DNA of 64,000 bases from DASQPR01 sp963836775 (lineage in GTDB: Bacteria; Actinomycetota; Actinomycetes; Mycobacteriales; Micromonosporaceae): contig CAWIKR010000003.1 in NCBI GenBank assembly GCA_963836775.1, forward strand, positions 496,001 through 560,000, given 5' to 3'. Made by a program: the position numbers and the translations under genes. The notes under the pieces are model-generated. The model ran no database searches and was not told the origin of the DNA. It saw only the letters and a list, made by a program, of their open reading frames with translations. Positions 54,225 to 62,071 of this stretch are shown in pieces. How positions within the stretch are numbered: position 1 is the stretch's first letter; each line of letters starts with the position of its first letter.

Positions 54225-54620
54225 ATGGACGCGCTGATCGGTCGCAGCCTCGTGAAGGTCGTGCGGCTGGCCTGGCATTGGGCGGACGAACCCGACGATC
54301 TCAGTGTTGGGCCGGTGCAACTTGTGTTCGATGACGGTCGAGGCCTCTTACTCGCCGGCCGGAGCGACTGGACCCTCAAGCTTGTGGAGACTTATCCGGG
54401 CGACGACAGATGGCTCGACCTCTACGACTACGACTACGACGGTGGGCGTTGGTTGTCGCGGGACGCCTCGACGGAACCGCCGTTCGCCTCAGTCATCGCG
54501 AGGCCCCTCGATGAAGTGGGACCGATTCGCAACGAGGTCAACGAGGTGATTGGCCTCAGGCTGGACTTCGATGGCCGAGTACTGACGCTCAAAACGTGGC
54601 AGGGAGAGATCAAAACCTGA
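54225..54620 (+). CDS. Hypothetical protein, 131 aa
   Basis: ATG start. Acidic, beta-rich sequence with aromatic patches: VRLAWHWADEPDDLSVGPVQ, GRGLLLAGRSDWTLKLVET, LYDYDYDGGRW, GRVLTLKTWQGEI. No known domain, signal or catalytic motif is recognised. It lies between the two phosphotransferase paralogues on the same strand, which is the only functional hint. Confidence 0.55.
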   Translation: MDALIGRSLVKVVRLAWHWADEPDDLSVGPVQLVFDDGRGLLLAGRSDWTLKLVETYPGDDRWLDLYDYDYDGGRWLSRDASTEPPFASVIARPLDEVGPIRNEVNEVIGLRLDFDGRVLTLKTWQGEIKT

Positions 54621-54756
54621 CTGGCCAGGGCATCCGCTCATGCCGCCGACAGCGCGCTCGTGCCGATGAGCGGCGTTACGCGTGTGCGTGGGCAGGAGAC
54701 TCGCGGACCATGGTGAACCGCTGCGCCCGAGCGCTCTACCGCGAGATCATGTCGAC

Positions 54757-55125
54757 ATGTACGACCCCTTCTCTGACCTGCCCGGGGCGCTGGATCGCAC
54801 CAGCCTCGTGCGCATCTGGCCCGGATCTGCCTATCCCGAGCCGCCCACCAAGCGGCAACGACGCGGAGTCGCACCTGCCTGGGTCGACGACGTGGGCGCG
54901 CTCAGTGACTTTCGACAGTCCCTCAGGGTTCTGCCCGAACCAACAGAGGTGTATTGGATGGGCTGGCCGACGCTCGCGTTCCAGCTTGTCGGCGATCACA
55001 CCGGACCGCTCCTAGTGGTCGGCTACCACCCAGGCTGGCTGCGCTTAGACCCGGCTGGTGATCGTCAGCTCGCTGATCCTGAGGCGTTGACCCGCTGGAT
55101 CCAAGCCTGGTCACCATTTGCCTAA
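54757..55125 (+). CDS. Hypothetical protein, 122 aa
   Basis: Start chosen at the ATG at 54757 (MYDPFSDLPGALDRTSLVRI). It has Pro/Trp/Tyr-rich stretches (EVYWMGWPTLAFQLVGDHTG, PLLVVGYHPGWLRLDPAGDR) and ends ALTRWIQAWSPFA. This looks like a compact alpha/beta domain with surface aromatics. I do not recognise a family. It sits in the phosphotransferase island and, like its neighbour, is small and acidic to neutral, as seen in immunity-protein arrays, but no toxin gene is near. Confidence 0.5.
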   Translation: MYDPFSDLPGALDRTSLVRIWPGSAYPEPPTKRQRRGVAPAWVDDVGALSDFRQSLRVLPEPTEVYWMGWPTLAFQLVGDHTGPLLVVGYHPGWLRLDPAGDRQLADPEALTRWIQAWSPFA

Positions 55126-55181
55126 CGTGCTGCGCATCGTCGAGTGTGCACAGTCTCTAAGTAGCCGCGAGGGCGCGCCGG

Positions 55182-55567
55182 CTAGACATCTTCCTCTTCA
55201 AACTGCTCGTCACTCCACCGCAACCACGCCTCGTTACCATCGATGTGGAGAAGGAATTCAGGAACCTCGTGGCCCTCCGGATACCGAAGCGTCACAGCAT
55301 TACGAATTGCCTCGTATGCGCGCTCCAGGACTCGATGTCCTCATCAATTACGTCGAGCAGCCCCAGTTCCTCGGCGAACAGCGGCTGGACCTCCTCGATC
55401 CCCTCTCGCGGGTCGACACGAGCGTCCAGCCACGGGAAATCGCCGCCGGTCACGAAGAGATCCGCAAGTACCCGACCGTCGTCGCGCTGACGCAGCGTCC
55501 GGGCGCCGCCGTGATGATCAGTCACAATGACGACATTACCGACTGCAGACGACGCCGTCTCGTCCAT
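55182..55567 (-). pseudogene. Hypothetical protein broken by a single-base frameshift
   Basis: From ATG 55567 the first part reads TASSAVGNVVIVTDHHGGAR and GILDVIDEDIES-type acidic sequence, then the frame falls into a stop after 92 or so codons. In the next frame from about 55327 an equally good coding stretch follows: ERAYEAIRNAVTLRYPEGHE, FLLHIDGNEAWLRWSDEQFE, then stop at 55182. Adding one C in the TCC run at about 55328 joins them as DEDIES-LERAY, about 128 aa. No family is recognised. It is the only minus-strand gene in the island. Confidence 0.6.
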
Positions 55568-55845
55568 AGCCGCTCGCGCTCTTGCCGCTCGCCACACGTC
55601 GGTCAAGGTCTCAGGTGCACTCTTCTGCCGCGATGAGGGCGGCCACACCACGCTTCGCAACCTACGGGGTGCAAGATCGGCGAATACCGCAGGTTTCGAC
55701 CTACACTCCGCCAGCTATCCGAGCAGAGTTGTGATAGCGGCGACCATCGAGTTCTTGCATCGAAGGATCGCCACATCGACGAACGTGACGCCTGGGTACG
55801 CCTGGCGCGCTTGCTCGACGCGGGACGCGGCGCAATGATCCATCG

Positions 55846-56622
55846 GTGGACATTGATCCGGCGGCTGTCGCGGCATGGTCGGGCCTCGAGTTGTTGCACG
55901 CTCTGCCGGGAGGCGCCCGTAACCAGGTTCTGCTGGCCCGCCGTGGTGACAGGCGCCTTGTTGTACGGCGGTCCAGCCGGTCGTCGGCCTCCCTGGACTG
56001 GGAGTTGAACCTGCTGGAACACCTCGCCGAGCACGGCGTCGGAGTCCCGCGCGTCGTGCCGGCCAGTGACGGACGTCGCCACGTCCAAGGCCTGCTCGTT
56101 CAGGAGTTCGTTGACGGCTATCCGCCACGTACCGACGACGACTGGCAACGTGTGGTCGAGATCCTGACGCTCGTTCACCAGCTGACTGTCGGGTGGCCAC
56201 AACGTCCCGGCTTCGCCTCGGCCCGCGAGTTACTCGTGATCGATCGCGGCGGGGACGTCGGCCTGGACGCGATGCCGAAAGATGCAGTCCAGGCGGTCCG
56301 TCAGGCCTGGCGACCCGTCCTTACCGGCCCCGAGTGCGCGATCCACGGCGACGTGGGTGCCGGCAACGTCCTCGTTACGGACGCTCAGGTAGTGCTGTTG
56401 GACTGGGACGAGGCACGCTCGGACGTTCCGTGGTTCGACTTTGCCTTCATGCCGACCTCCATCACAACCCCCGCGCCGGTCCCAATGGACGCTCTGATCA
56501 CCGCAGGGGCGGCGTGGGAGACCGCAACCTGCTGGCTACCAGAGCCCGACTATGCCAAGCGCCGGCTTGCCGAGCTGCGTGCGCGATCGGGTCACGCACA
56601 AAGCAACCCCACAGTTTCGTAA
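55846..56622 (+). CDS. APH-family phosphotransferase-like protein, copy 2
   Basis: 258 aa, GTG start. LHALPGGARNQVLLARRGDR, LLVQEFVDGYPPRTDDDWQR, VHQLTVGWPQRPGFASAREL, catalytic loop CAIHGDVGAGNVLVTDAQVV and metal site LLDWDEARSDVP. The catalytic Asp and Asn are conserved. The region from WPQRPG to DWDE matches copy 1 (53347-54087) closely in order and length, so the two arose by duplication. The substrate is unknown. The end of the gene is followed by 190 bp and then a riboswitch. Confidence 0.85.
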   Translation: MDIDPAAVAAWSGLELLHALPGGARNQVLLARRGDRRLVVRRSSRSSASLDWELNLLEHLAEHGVGVPRVVPASDGRRHVQGLLVQEFVDGYPPRTDDDWQRVVEILTLVHQLTVGWPQRPGFASARELLVIDRGGDVGLDAMPKDAVQAVRQAWRPVLTGPECAIHGDVGAGNVLVTDAQVVLLDWDEARSDVPWFDFAFMPTSITTPAPVPMDALITAGAAWETATCWLPEPDYAKRRLAELRARSGHAQSNPTVS

Positions 56623-56809
56623 CGAGCTGCGTGTCGCGCCCGACGCGGGATTAGTTCCCTTCCAGCAGTATCTGCAGAGCAACCCGCCAGATGGGAAGAC
56701 TCGTCGCCGCCGAGCCGCCGTTGTTGGCCAGGGTCCGGATGGCGTCGCCGGGTGCCTTCGATGCCGTGTCAACTTGGCCTAATGGGGGGTGCTCGCATGT
56801 TACGCAGGC

Positions 56810-56968
56810 GACACCGCGCGGCGTTGACTCTGTCTGTGAGCGTGTGTGCAGATGTGGCGTCCCAGCGCACTCAGGGGAAGCCGGTCAAAGTCCGGCACTG
56901 ACCCGCAACCGTGGGCCCACCATTACGTGTGGGCGAGTCGGAGCACCTGGCTAGGACGCTAGTCCCAG
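56810..56968 (+). ncRNA. Cobalamin (B12) riboswitch aptamer
   Basis: The invariant core is present: GGGGAAGCCGGT (56874-56885), the pairing AGTCCGGCAC, CTGACCCGCAACCGTG ending near 56913, then a GCCCAC-N8-GTGGGC stem (56915-56934) and the B12-box-like GAGTCGGAGCACCTGGC (56935-56951). The 5' and 3' edges are estimated. Riboswitches of this type bind adenosyl- or methylcobalamin and reduce expression of the gene downstream. None of the nearby recognised genes is a cobalamin gene. Confidence 0.85.
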
Positions 56969-57038
56969 CGTCGTCGTGGTCTACGGCGCGGATTTCGGCT
57001 TCCTCCGGCTGGTTATTCCATGCGTCGGGCCAGGGACC

Positions 57039-57072
57039 GGTCTCCGCACCGGGCCGTCCACCCTTGGAGACC
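57039..57072 (+). promoter_or_regulatory. Ribosome-site sequestering stem after the riboswitch
   Basis: GGTCTCC (57039-57045) pairs perfectly with GGAGACC (57066-57072), which includes the ribosome site GGAGA of the ATG at 57078. That is the usual off-state of a translational riboswitch. It supports the view that the frame at 57078 is the controlled gene. Confidence 0.5.
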
Positions 57073-57077
57073 CCGCC

Positions 57078-57314
57078 ATGCACCCGCGCCGATTCTTCCG
57101 CAGCCAGCGTGCCTTTCGACGGGCCGCCCGCAAGGCCAACTTCCAGCCGAACGTCTCGTTCGCACCGCCATCACCACGAACAGACGGCGCGCTAAGCGGA
57201 CTCGAGGTCCGGACCTTCGACGCCACGTTCAGCCAAGCGGCGGCCGACCTTCCACAGCGGCGTGTCGGTAATACTCGACCGGCTCGGGCGCGAGCGGAGC
57301 ATTGCCGAGGATGA
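57078..57314 (+). CDS. Short unknown protein controlled by the cobalamin riboswitch
   Basis: 78 aa from the ATG at 57078, with GGAGACC at proper distance. The start is very basic (MHPRRFFRSQRAFRRAARKA), followed by NFQPNVSFAPPSPRTDGALS. The last 29 codons overlap the 3' end of the convergent GMC oxidoreductase gene, so the frame is probably the truncated 5' stub of a longer B12-controlled gene. I cannot identify that gene. CbtB, MetE and NrdJ starts do not match. Confidence 0.4.
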   Translation: MHPRRFFRSQRAFRRAARKANFQPNVSFAPPSPRTDGALSGLEVRTFDATFSQAAADLPQRRVGNTRPARARAEHCRG

Positions 57315-58899
57315 GGTCGGCAGCTTTCTCGGCGGTCATCACCACCGGCGCGTAGATGTTGCCGTTCGTCACATACGGAAAGACTGACGCGTCGACCACA
57401 CTCAGGTTTTCCACTTCATGCACCGCCATCGTGGTTGGGTTGACCACGTCGACCTCGTCTAGGCCCATGCGGGCAGTGCCCGACGGGTGCAGCGCGGTTT
57501 CGGCTTCGCGCGCGACCCAGTCCAGGATTTGGTCGTCGCTGTGCACTGAGGGGCCGGGCGACAGCTCGCCGCTGTCGAAAGTGGCCATGGCAGGCTGCGC
57601 GAGGATGTGTCGGGCCGCCCTCACGGCTTGCACCCACTCGCTTCGGTCTTGCTCGGTCGACAGGTAGTTGAAGCGGAGCGCCGGATGCTGTCGGGGATCG
57701 GTGCTGACGATGCGCACATGTCCTCGCGCGTCTGAATACATCGGACCCACGTGCACCTGATAGCCGTGCCCGTTGGCGGGCTGCGAACCGTCATAACGCA
57801 CGGCAATGGGTAGGAAGTGAAACATGACGTTGGGGTACGTCACATCCTCATTGGACCGGACGAATCCGCCGGCTTCGAAGTGGTTGGTCGCGCCGGGACC
57901 GCTGCGCCCGAATAGCCATCGCGCACCGACATACGGCCACCAGCGCTTACGCAAGTACGGTTGCATCGACACCGGTTGCCGAGAGCCGTGCTGGACGTAC
58001 ACCTCAAGATGGTCCTGGAGATTGTCGCCGACTCCGGGGCGATGCGCCACCGGCTCGATACCGAGGCGCCGGAGCGCGGTGGCGTCACCCACGCCGGACA
58101 ACTGCAGTAATGCCGGAGTGTTGAACGCCCCGCCACACAGCACCACCTGGCCTGCCTCGGCCGTGCGTACGGAACTGCCACGTCGCGCATAGTCAACGCC
58201 GACCGCGCGCGTCCCCTGGAAGCGGATCCGGGTCACGAGTGCGCGTGTGATCACGGTCAGATTGGGCCTATTGGCGACCGGACGCAGGTAAGCGCGTGCC
58301 GCGGACAAACGCCGTCCGCTATGGATATTGCGATCGAACGCTGCGAAGCCCTCCTGCCGATATCCATTGACATCGTCGGTCAGCTGATAGCCGGCTTGCT
58401 GCGCGGCCTCGAAGAACGCGGCGAAAAGCGGGCCGCGGGCCGGACCGCGCTCCAAGATCAGCGGCCCGGTGTGACCTCGGTACGCGTCGGTGTCGGCGGC
58501 CGCCAGCGCATTTTCCATGCGCTTGAAGTACGGCAGGCAATGGGCGTAGTCCCATGTGCTCATTCCTGGGCCGGTCGCCCACCGCTGATAGTCCATCGGG
58601 TTGCCGCGCTGGAAGATCATGCCGTTGATGCTGCTGGATCCGCCGAGGACCTTGCCGCGCGCGTGATAAATGCGCCGGTCATGCAGGCCGGGTTCGGGCT
58701 CGGAGGAGTATCCCCAGTCGTAGAACCGGTTGCCGATGGGAAAAGTTAAAGCTGCGGGCATATGGATAAACACGTCCCACGGATAGTCGGGACGTCCGGC
58801 TTCGAGCACCAGCACGCGGACGGACGGATCCACCGAGAGGCGGTTGGCCAGGACGCTTCCGGCCGAGCCGCCACCAACAATCACGAAGTCGTAACGCAC
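57229..58899 (-). CDS. GMC-family oxidoreductase (choline dehydrogenase-like)
   Basis: 556 aa, GTG start with GAGGGGACG upstream. FAD loop YDFVIVGGGSAGSVLANRLS, GMC signature 1 ARGKVLGGSSSINGMIFQRG, signature 2 GGAFNTPALLQLSGVGD, and C-terminal HPSGTARMG with the active-site region NLSVVDASVFPYVTNGN holding the catalytic His-Asn. The group oxidises choline, glycine-betaine aldehyde precursors or aliphatic alcohols. It is divergent from a polyamine/quaternary-amine-type ABC importer, suggesting that it handles the imported compound. Its stop overlaps the riboswitch-controlled frame on the other strand. Confidence 0.9.
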   Translation of the reverse strand: MRYDFVIVGGGSAGSVLANRLSVDPSVRVLVLEAGRPDYPWDVFIHMPAALTFPIGNRFYDWGYSSEPEPGLHDRRIYHARGKVLGGSSSINGMIFQRGNPMDYQRWATGPGMSTWDYAHCLPYFKRMENALAAADTDAYRGHTGPLILERGPARGPLFAAFFEAAQQAGYQLTDDVNGYRQEGFAAFDRNIHSGRRLSAARAYLRPVANRPNLTVITRALVTRIRFQGTRAVGVDYARRGSSVRTAEAGQVVLCGGAFNTPALLQLSGVGDATALRRLGIEPVAHRPGVGDNLQDHLEVYVQHGSRQPVSMQPYLRKRWWPYVGARWLFGRSGPGATNHFEAGGFVRSNEDVTYPNVMFHFLPIAVRYDGSQPANGHGYQVHVGPMYSDARGHVRIVSTDPRQHPALRFNYLSTEQDRSEWVQAVRAARHILAQPAMATFDSGELSPGPSVHSDDQILDWVAREAETALHPSGTARMGLDEVDVVNPTTMAVHEVENLSVVDASVFPYVTNGNIYAPVVMTAEKAADLILGNAPLAPEPVEYYRHAAVEGRPPLG

Positions 58900-58946
58900 A
58901 TGCCGTCCCCTCTGCGCGTTCTACCGCCATCAGTCGCGCTCGATTT

Positions 58947-58958
58947 GCCTAATTAGGC
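58947..58958. promoter_or_regulatory. 12-bp perfect palindrome in the GMC/ABC divergent gap
   Basis: GCCTAATTAGGC is a perfect 12-bp palindrome, with an AT core in high-GC DNA, 48 bp upstream of the GMC start and 170 bp before the ABC operon. It has the shape of a small repressor site (BetI or GntR size). No regulator gene is next to it. Confidence 0.4.
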
Positions 58959-59127
58959 TCGTCAGCAGGGTATGTGAAGACCGTTCCGACCGCTTCTCGT
59001 TGCCAATCGTTCATCGCGCTGGCGTGGACCGGTCGTCACGCCGCGTGCATGATGTTGGCGGGTTCCCCAGCAGAGAGTGCAATGGGGACGTAGTCGGGCA
59101 CCACGGTAGCCCGATCAAGGAGGAAAT

Positions 59128-60256
59128 GTGCGAATCGCATCCACTCGCGGCCTCGCGTTGATTGTCGCAGGCGGCCTGGCGATGGCCACTGTGGCGTGTT
59201 CGCCGCCCCAGAAGAAGAATAGTGACTCGAGCGGCGCGGCCACCGCCACCAGCGCAGCGGGCCTAGGCGGCATGGATAAGTTGGTCGCCGCGGCCAAGAA
59301 GGAAGGCACGCTGAACGTCATCGCGCTGCCCCCGGACTGGGCCAACTACGGGGCGATCATCAAGGCATTCAGCGACAAGTACGGCATCAAGGTCAATTCG
59401 GCTCAGCCGGATGCCGCCAGCCAAGACGAGATCAACGCGGCCAATCAGCTCAAGGGCCAGGGCGGTGCGCCCGACGTGTTCGACCTCGGCACGGCCGTAG
59501 CGCTGGCTAACACCGATAAGTACGCGCCCGTACAAGGTCGCCGCCTGGAACGACATTCCGGACGCCCTGAAAGACGCCAACGGCACATGGGTGAACGATT
59601 ACGGCGGCTACATGTCTATCGGCTACGACGCCAGCAAGGTGCCCGCTCCGACCAAGGTGACCGATCTACTTGGTGCGGCGTACAAGGGCAAGGTCGCGCT
59701 CAACGGCGACCCGACCCAGGCCGGCGCTGCGTTCAACGGCGTCGTCATGGCGGCGCTCGGCAACGGCGGTTCGGCCGATGACATCTCCAAGGGCGTCGAC
59801 TTCTTCAATCAGCTGAAGAAGAACGGCAACTTCCTTCCGGTCGACCCGACCCCTGCGACGATCGAGTCCGGACAGACTCCGGTTGTCATCGACTGGGATT
59901 ACCTCAACGTCGCTCAGGGCCAGAAGCTGACCGGCAAGCTCACCTGGAAGACGGTGGTGCCGGAGAACGCGGTAGTCGGCTCCTACTACGTGCAGGCCAT
60001 CAGCAAGGACGCGCCACACCCGGCCGCTGCGCGGTTGTGGGAGGAATTCCTTTACAGCACCGACGGCCAGAACCTCTGGCTCAAGGGTGGCGCGCGCCCG
60101 GTCGAGGCCGACGCCATGGTCAAGGCCGGAACGATCGACCAGACGGCGTACTCGTCGCTGCCGGCAACGACGGGCACTCCGGCGTTCCTGACCCAAGCGC
60201 AGACCCAGCAGGCGACCGATTACCTGAAGTCCAACTGGGCCAAGGCGATCGGCTAG
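59128..60256 (+). pseudogene. Substrate-binding lipoprotein of PotABCD-type ABC importer, with +1 frameshift
   Basis: GTG start after AAGGAGGAA. The lipoprotein signal LALIVAGGLAMATVACSPP fits a lipobox (TVAC). The first 133 codons are coding (DKLVAAAKKEGTLNVIALPP, FSDKYGIKVNSAQPDAASQD, VFDLGTAVALANTDKYAP). Then the frame shifts: the next coding stretch begins YKVAAWNDIPDALKDANGTW in the other frame and continues to 60256 (DWDYLNVAQGQKLTGKLTWK, WEEFLYSTDGQNLWLKGGAR). One extra C in the GCGCCCG run (59527-59529) explains it; removing it gives a normal 375-aa SBP_bac_8-type protein. The other three genes of the operon are intact. Confidence 0.8.
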
Positions 60257-60263
60257 CTTTGCG

Positions 60264-61199
60264 ATGAACGTAATCGGACATCAGCCGGATGCGACATCAG
60301 CTGAGTCAGGTTCGGCTCCGGCGCCAGCGCTCGCCTTACGGCGGTTCCGCTGGCGCCGGGCCGGCGTCCTGCTCGGCGTGGCGCCGTTCCTGGCCTTCGT
60401 GACAATCTTCCTCGCAATCCCAACGCTGGTTGTGGTCGTCGGCGCCTTCGCGAGCGACGACGGCCGGCCGACGCTGTCCAATCTCAGCGCGCTGACGAAC
60501 GGTTACATCCTGGACGCTTTCGCGCGCAGCATCGTGCTGTCAGCGGTGACAGCGATCGCTGGCGCGATTCTCGGCGCACTGCTGACGTATGCGTTGGTGA
60601 CCGCGAAGCCGAACGGCATGCTGCGCCGGGTCGTTACCTCGGCATGTGGCGTGCTGGCCCAGTTCGGTGGTGTCACCCTGGCGTTTGCGTTCATCGCCAC
60701 CATCGGACTCAGCGGATTCGTGACGGTGTTCCTACACGACCAGCTCGGCATCGACATCTACTCCGGTGGCGTGTGGCTGTTCGATCTACCTGGCCTCGCA
60801 CTGGTCTACACATATTTCCAGATCCCGCTGATGGTCATCGTCTTCCTTCCCGCCCTCGACGGCATCCGGCCGCAGTGGCGCGAGGCCACGTCCAGCCTCG
60901 GCGGTTCCACGTGGCAGTACTGGCGCCGCGTGGCGATGCCGTTGCTGGCGCCGGCGTTCCTGGGATCGACGCTGCTGCTCTTCGCCAACGCCTTCTCCGC
61001 GTACGCCACCGCCGCCGCCCTGGTGAGCCAGGGCAGCCCGATCATCCCGCTGCAGATCCGCAGTGCGCTCACCAGCGAGGTGGTGCTCGGCCAGCAGAAT
61101 GTCGGTAAGGCGATGGCTCTGGGGATGGTGATCGTGGTGGCAATCGTCATGGGCCTCTACGCGTTGCTGCAACGGAGGACGTCTCGATGGCTGGGCTGA
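60264..61199 (+). CDS. ABC permease, PotB-like
   Basis: 311 aa, 7 nt after the binding-protein stop. Six TM helices, including LLGVAPFLAFVTIFLAIPTL, AVTAIAGAILGALLTYALV, LTLAFAFIATIGLSGFVTVF and VVAIVMGLYALLQRR; the EAA loop is WREATSSLGGSTWQYWRRVA. It is the first inner-membrane subunit of a spermidine/putrescine- or ferric/quaternary-amine-type importer. It ends inside the next gene. Confidence 0.88.
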   Translation: MNVIGHQPDATSAESGSAPAPALALRRFRWRRAGVLLGVAPFLAFVTIFLAIPTLVVVVGAFASDDGRPTLSNLSALTNGYILDAFARSIVLSAVTAIAGAILGALLTYALVTAKPNGMLRRVVTSACGVLAQFGGVTLAFAFIATIGLSGFVTVFLHDQLGIDIYSGGVWLFDLPGLALVYTYFQIPLMVIVFLPALDGIRPQWREATSSLGGSTWQYWRRVAMPLLAPAFLGSTLLLFANAFSAYATAAALVSQGSPIIPLQIRSALTSEVVLGQQNVGKAMALGMVIVVAIVMGLYALLQRRTSRWLG

Positions 61200-62071
61200 T
61201 CGCGCGGGCCGCCCGGCGGCAACGGGTGCTGCGCTGGATCGTGGTCCTCGTCCTCGGAGTGTTCTTCCTGCTGCCGCTGGTCGCCATGGTGATGTTTACC
61301 ATCCGCGAGCCCAACGGCCACTACACGTTTTCGACGTGGCGGCTGCTGGCGAACTGGAAGCAGCTCAGCGAGACGTACCCAGGCTTGTGGGCAGGCATGA
61401 AGTCGTCCGCCGGTCTCGTGGTCTTCACCGTCCTGATCATGCTGGCGCTGCTCGTGCCGACGGCGGTGTGGGTACGCCTGCGGCTGCCGAGAATGCGCCG
61501 CTTCCTTGAGTTCGTCTGTCTGTTGCCACTGACCATTCCGGCGATCGTGCTGGTGGTCGGGCTGGCCCCGGTGTACGCGTGGGTCACGTACTTCCTGGGC
61601 GGCTCGACGCTGACGCTGACATTCGCGTACTCGATCCTGGTACTCCCGTACGCGTACCGGGCGATCGATGCCGGCCTTTCCGCGATCGACGTGCGCACGC
61701 TGGCCGAAGCGGCGCATAGTCTCGGTGCCGGCTGGGCAACCGTGATGTGGCGGGTGGTGTTGCCGAACATCCGATCCGCAGTGCTGTCGGCGTCCTTCCT
61801 GACAGTGGCTCTAGTGCTCGGCGAGTTCACCATCGCGTCACTGCTTAACCGGGAAAATCTGCAGGTCGCCATCGACCTCCTCGGCAAGAGCAGCGCCACC
61901 ATGTCGGTCGCTGTCTCATTCGCCGCGCTCGTCCTCGCATTCGCCCTGCTCTTTCTGCTGTCGTTCGCCGGCCGTCGTCGTGGGCGGCGCGGCACCACCA
62001 CGTCCGATCAGCCCAGCGCCGCGGTGGCGCCAAGCTTGATCGCTAGCGAATCCATAGGAGAGCGCTCGTGA
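61187..62071 (+). CDS. ABC permease, PotC-like
   Basis: 294 aa, overlapping the previous gene by 13 nt. Six TM helices (VVLVLGVFFLLPLVAMVMFT, GLVVFTVLIMLALLVPTAVW, FVCLLPLTIPAIVLVVGLAP, and others). The EAA-loop is AEAAHSLGAGWATVMWRVVL. It completes the heterodimeric channel. The last residues are a long basic/Ser-rich tail. Confidence 0.88.
   Translation: MAGLIARAARRQRVLRWIVVLVLGVFFLLPLVAMVMFTIREPNGHYTFSTWRLLANWKQLSETYPGLWAGMKSSAGLVVFTVLIMLALLVPTAVWVRLRLPRMRRFLEFVCLLPLTIPAIVLVVGLAPVYAWVTYFLGGSTLTLTFAYSILVLPYAYRAIDAGLSAIDVRTLAEAAHSLGAGWATVMWRVVLPNIRSAVLSASFLTVALVLGEFTIASLLNRENLQVAIDLLGKSSATMSVAVSFAALVLAFALLFLLSFAGRRRGRRGTTTSDQPSAAVAPSLIASESIGERS

Noticed and set aside
56628..56760. Minus-strand open stretch reading GDAIRTLANNGGSAATSLPI
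   Set aside because: No start codon, no recognisable family and only about 45 codons; possibly a remnant but unsupported.
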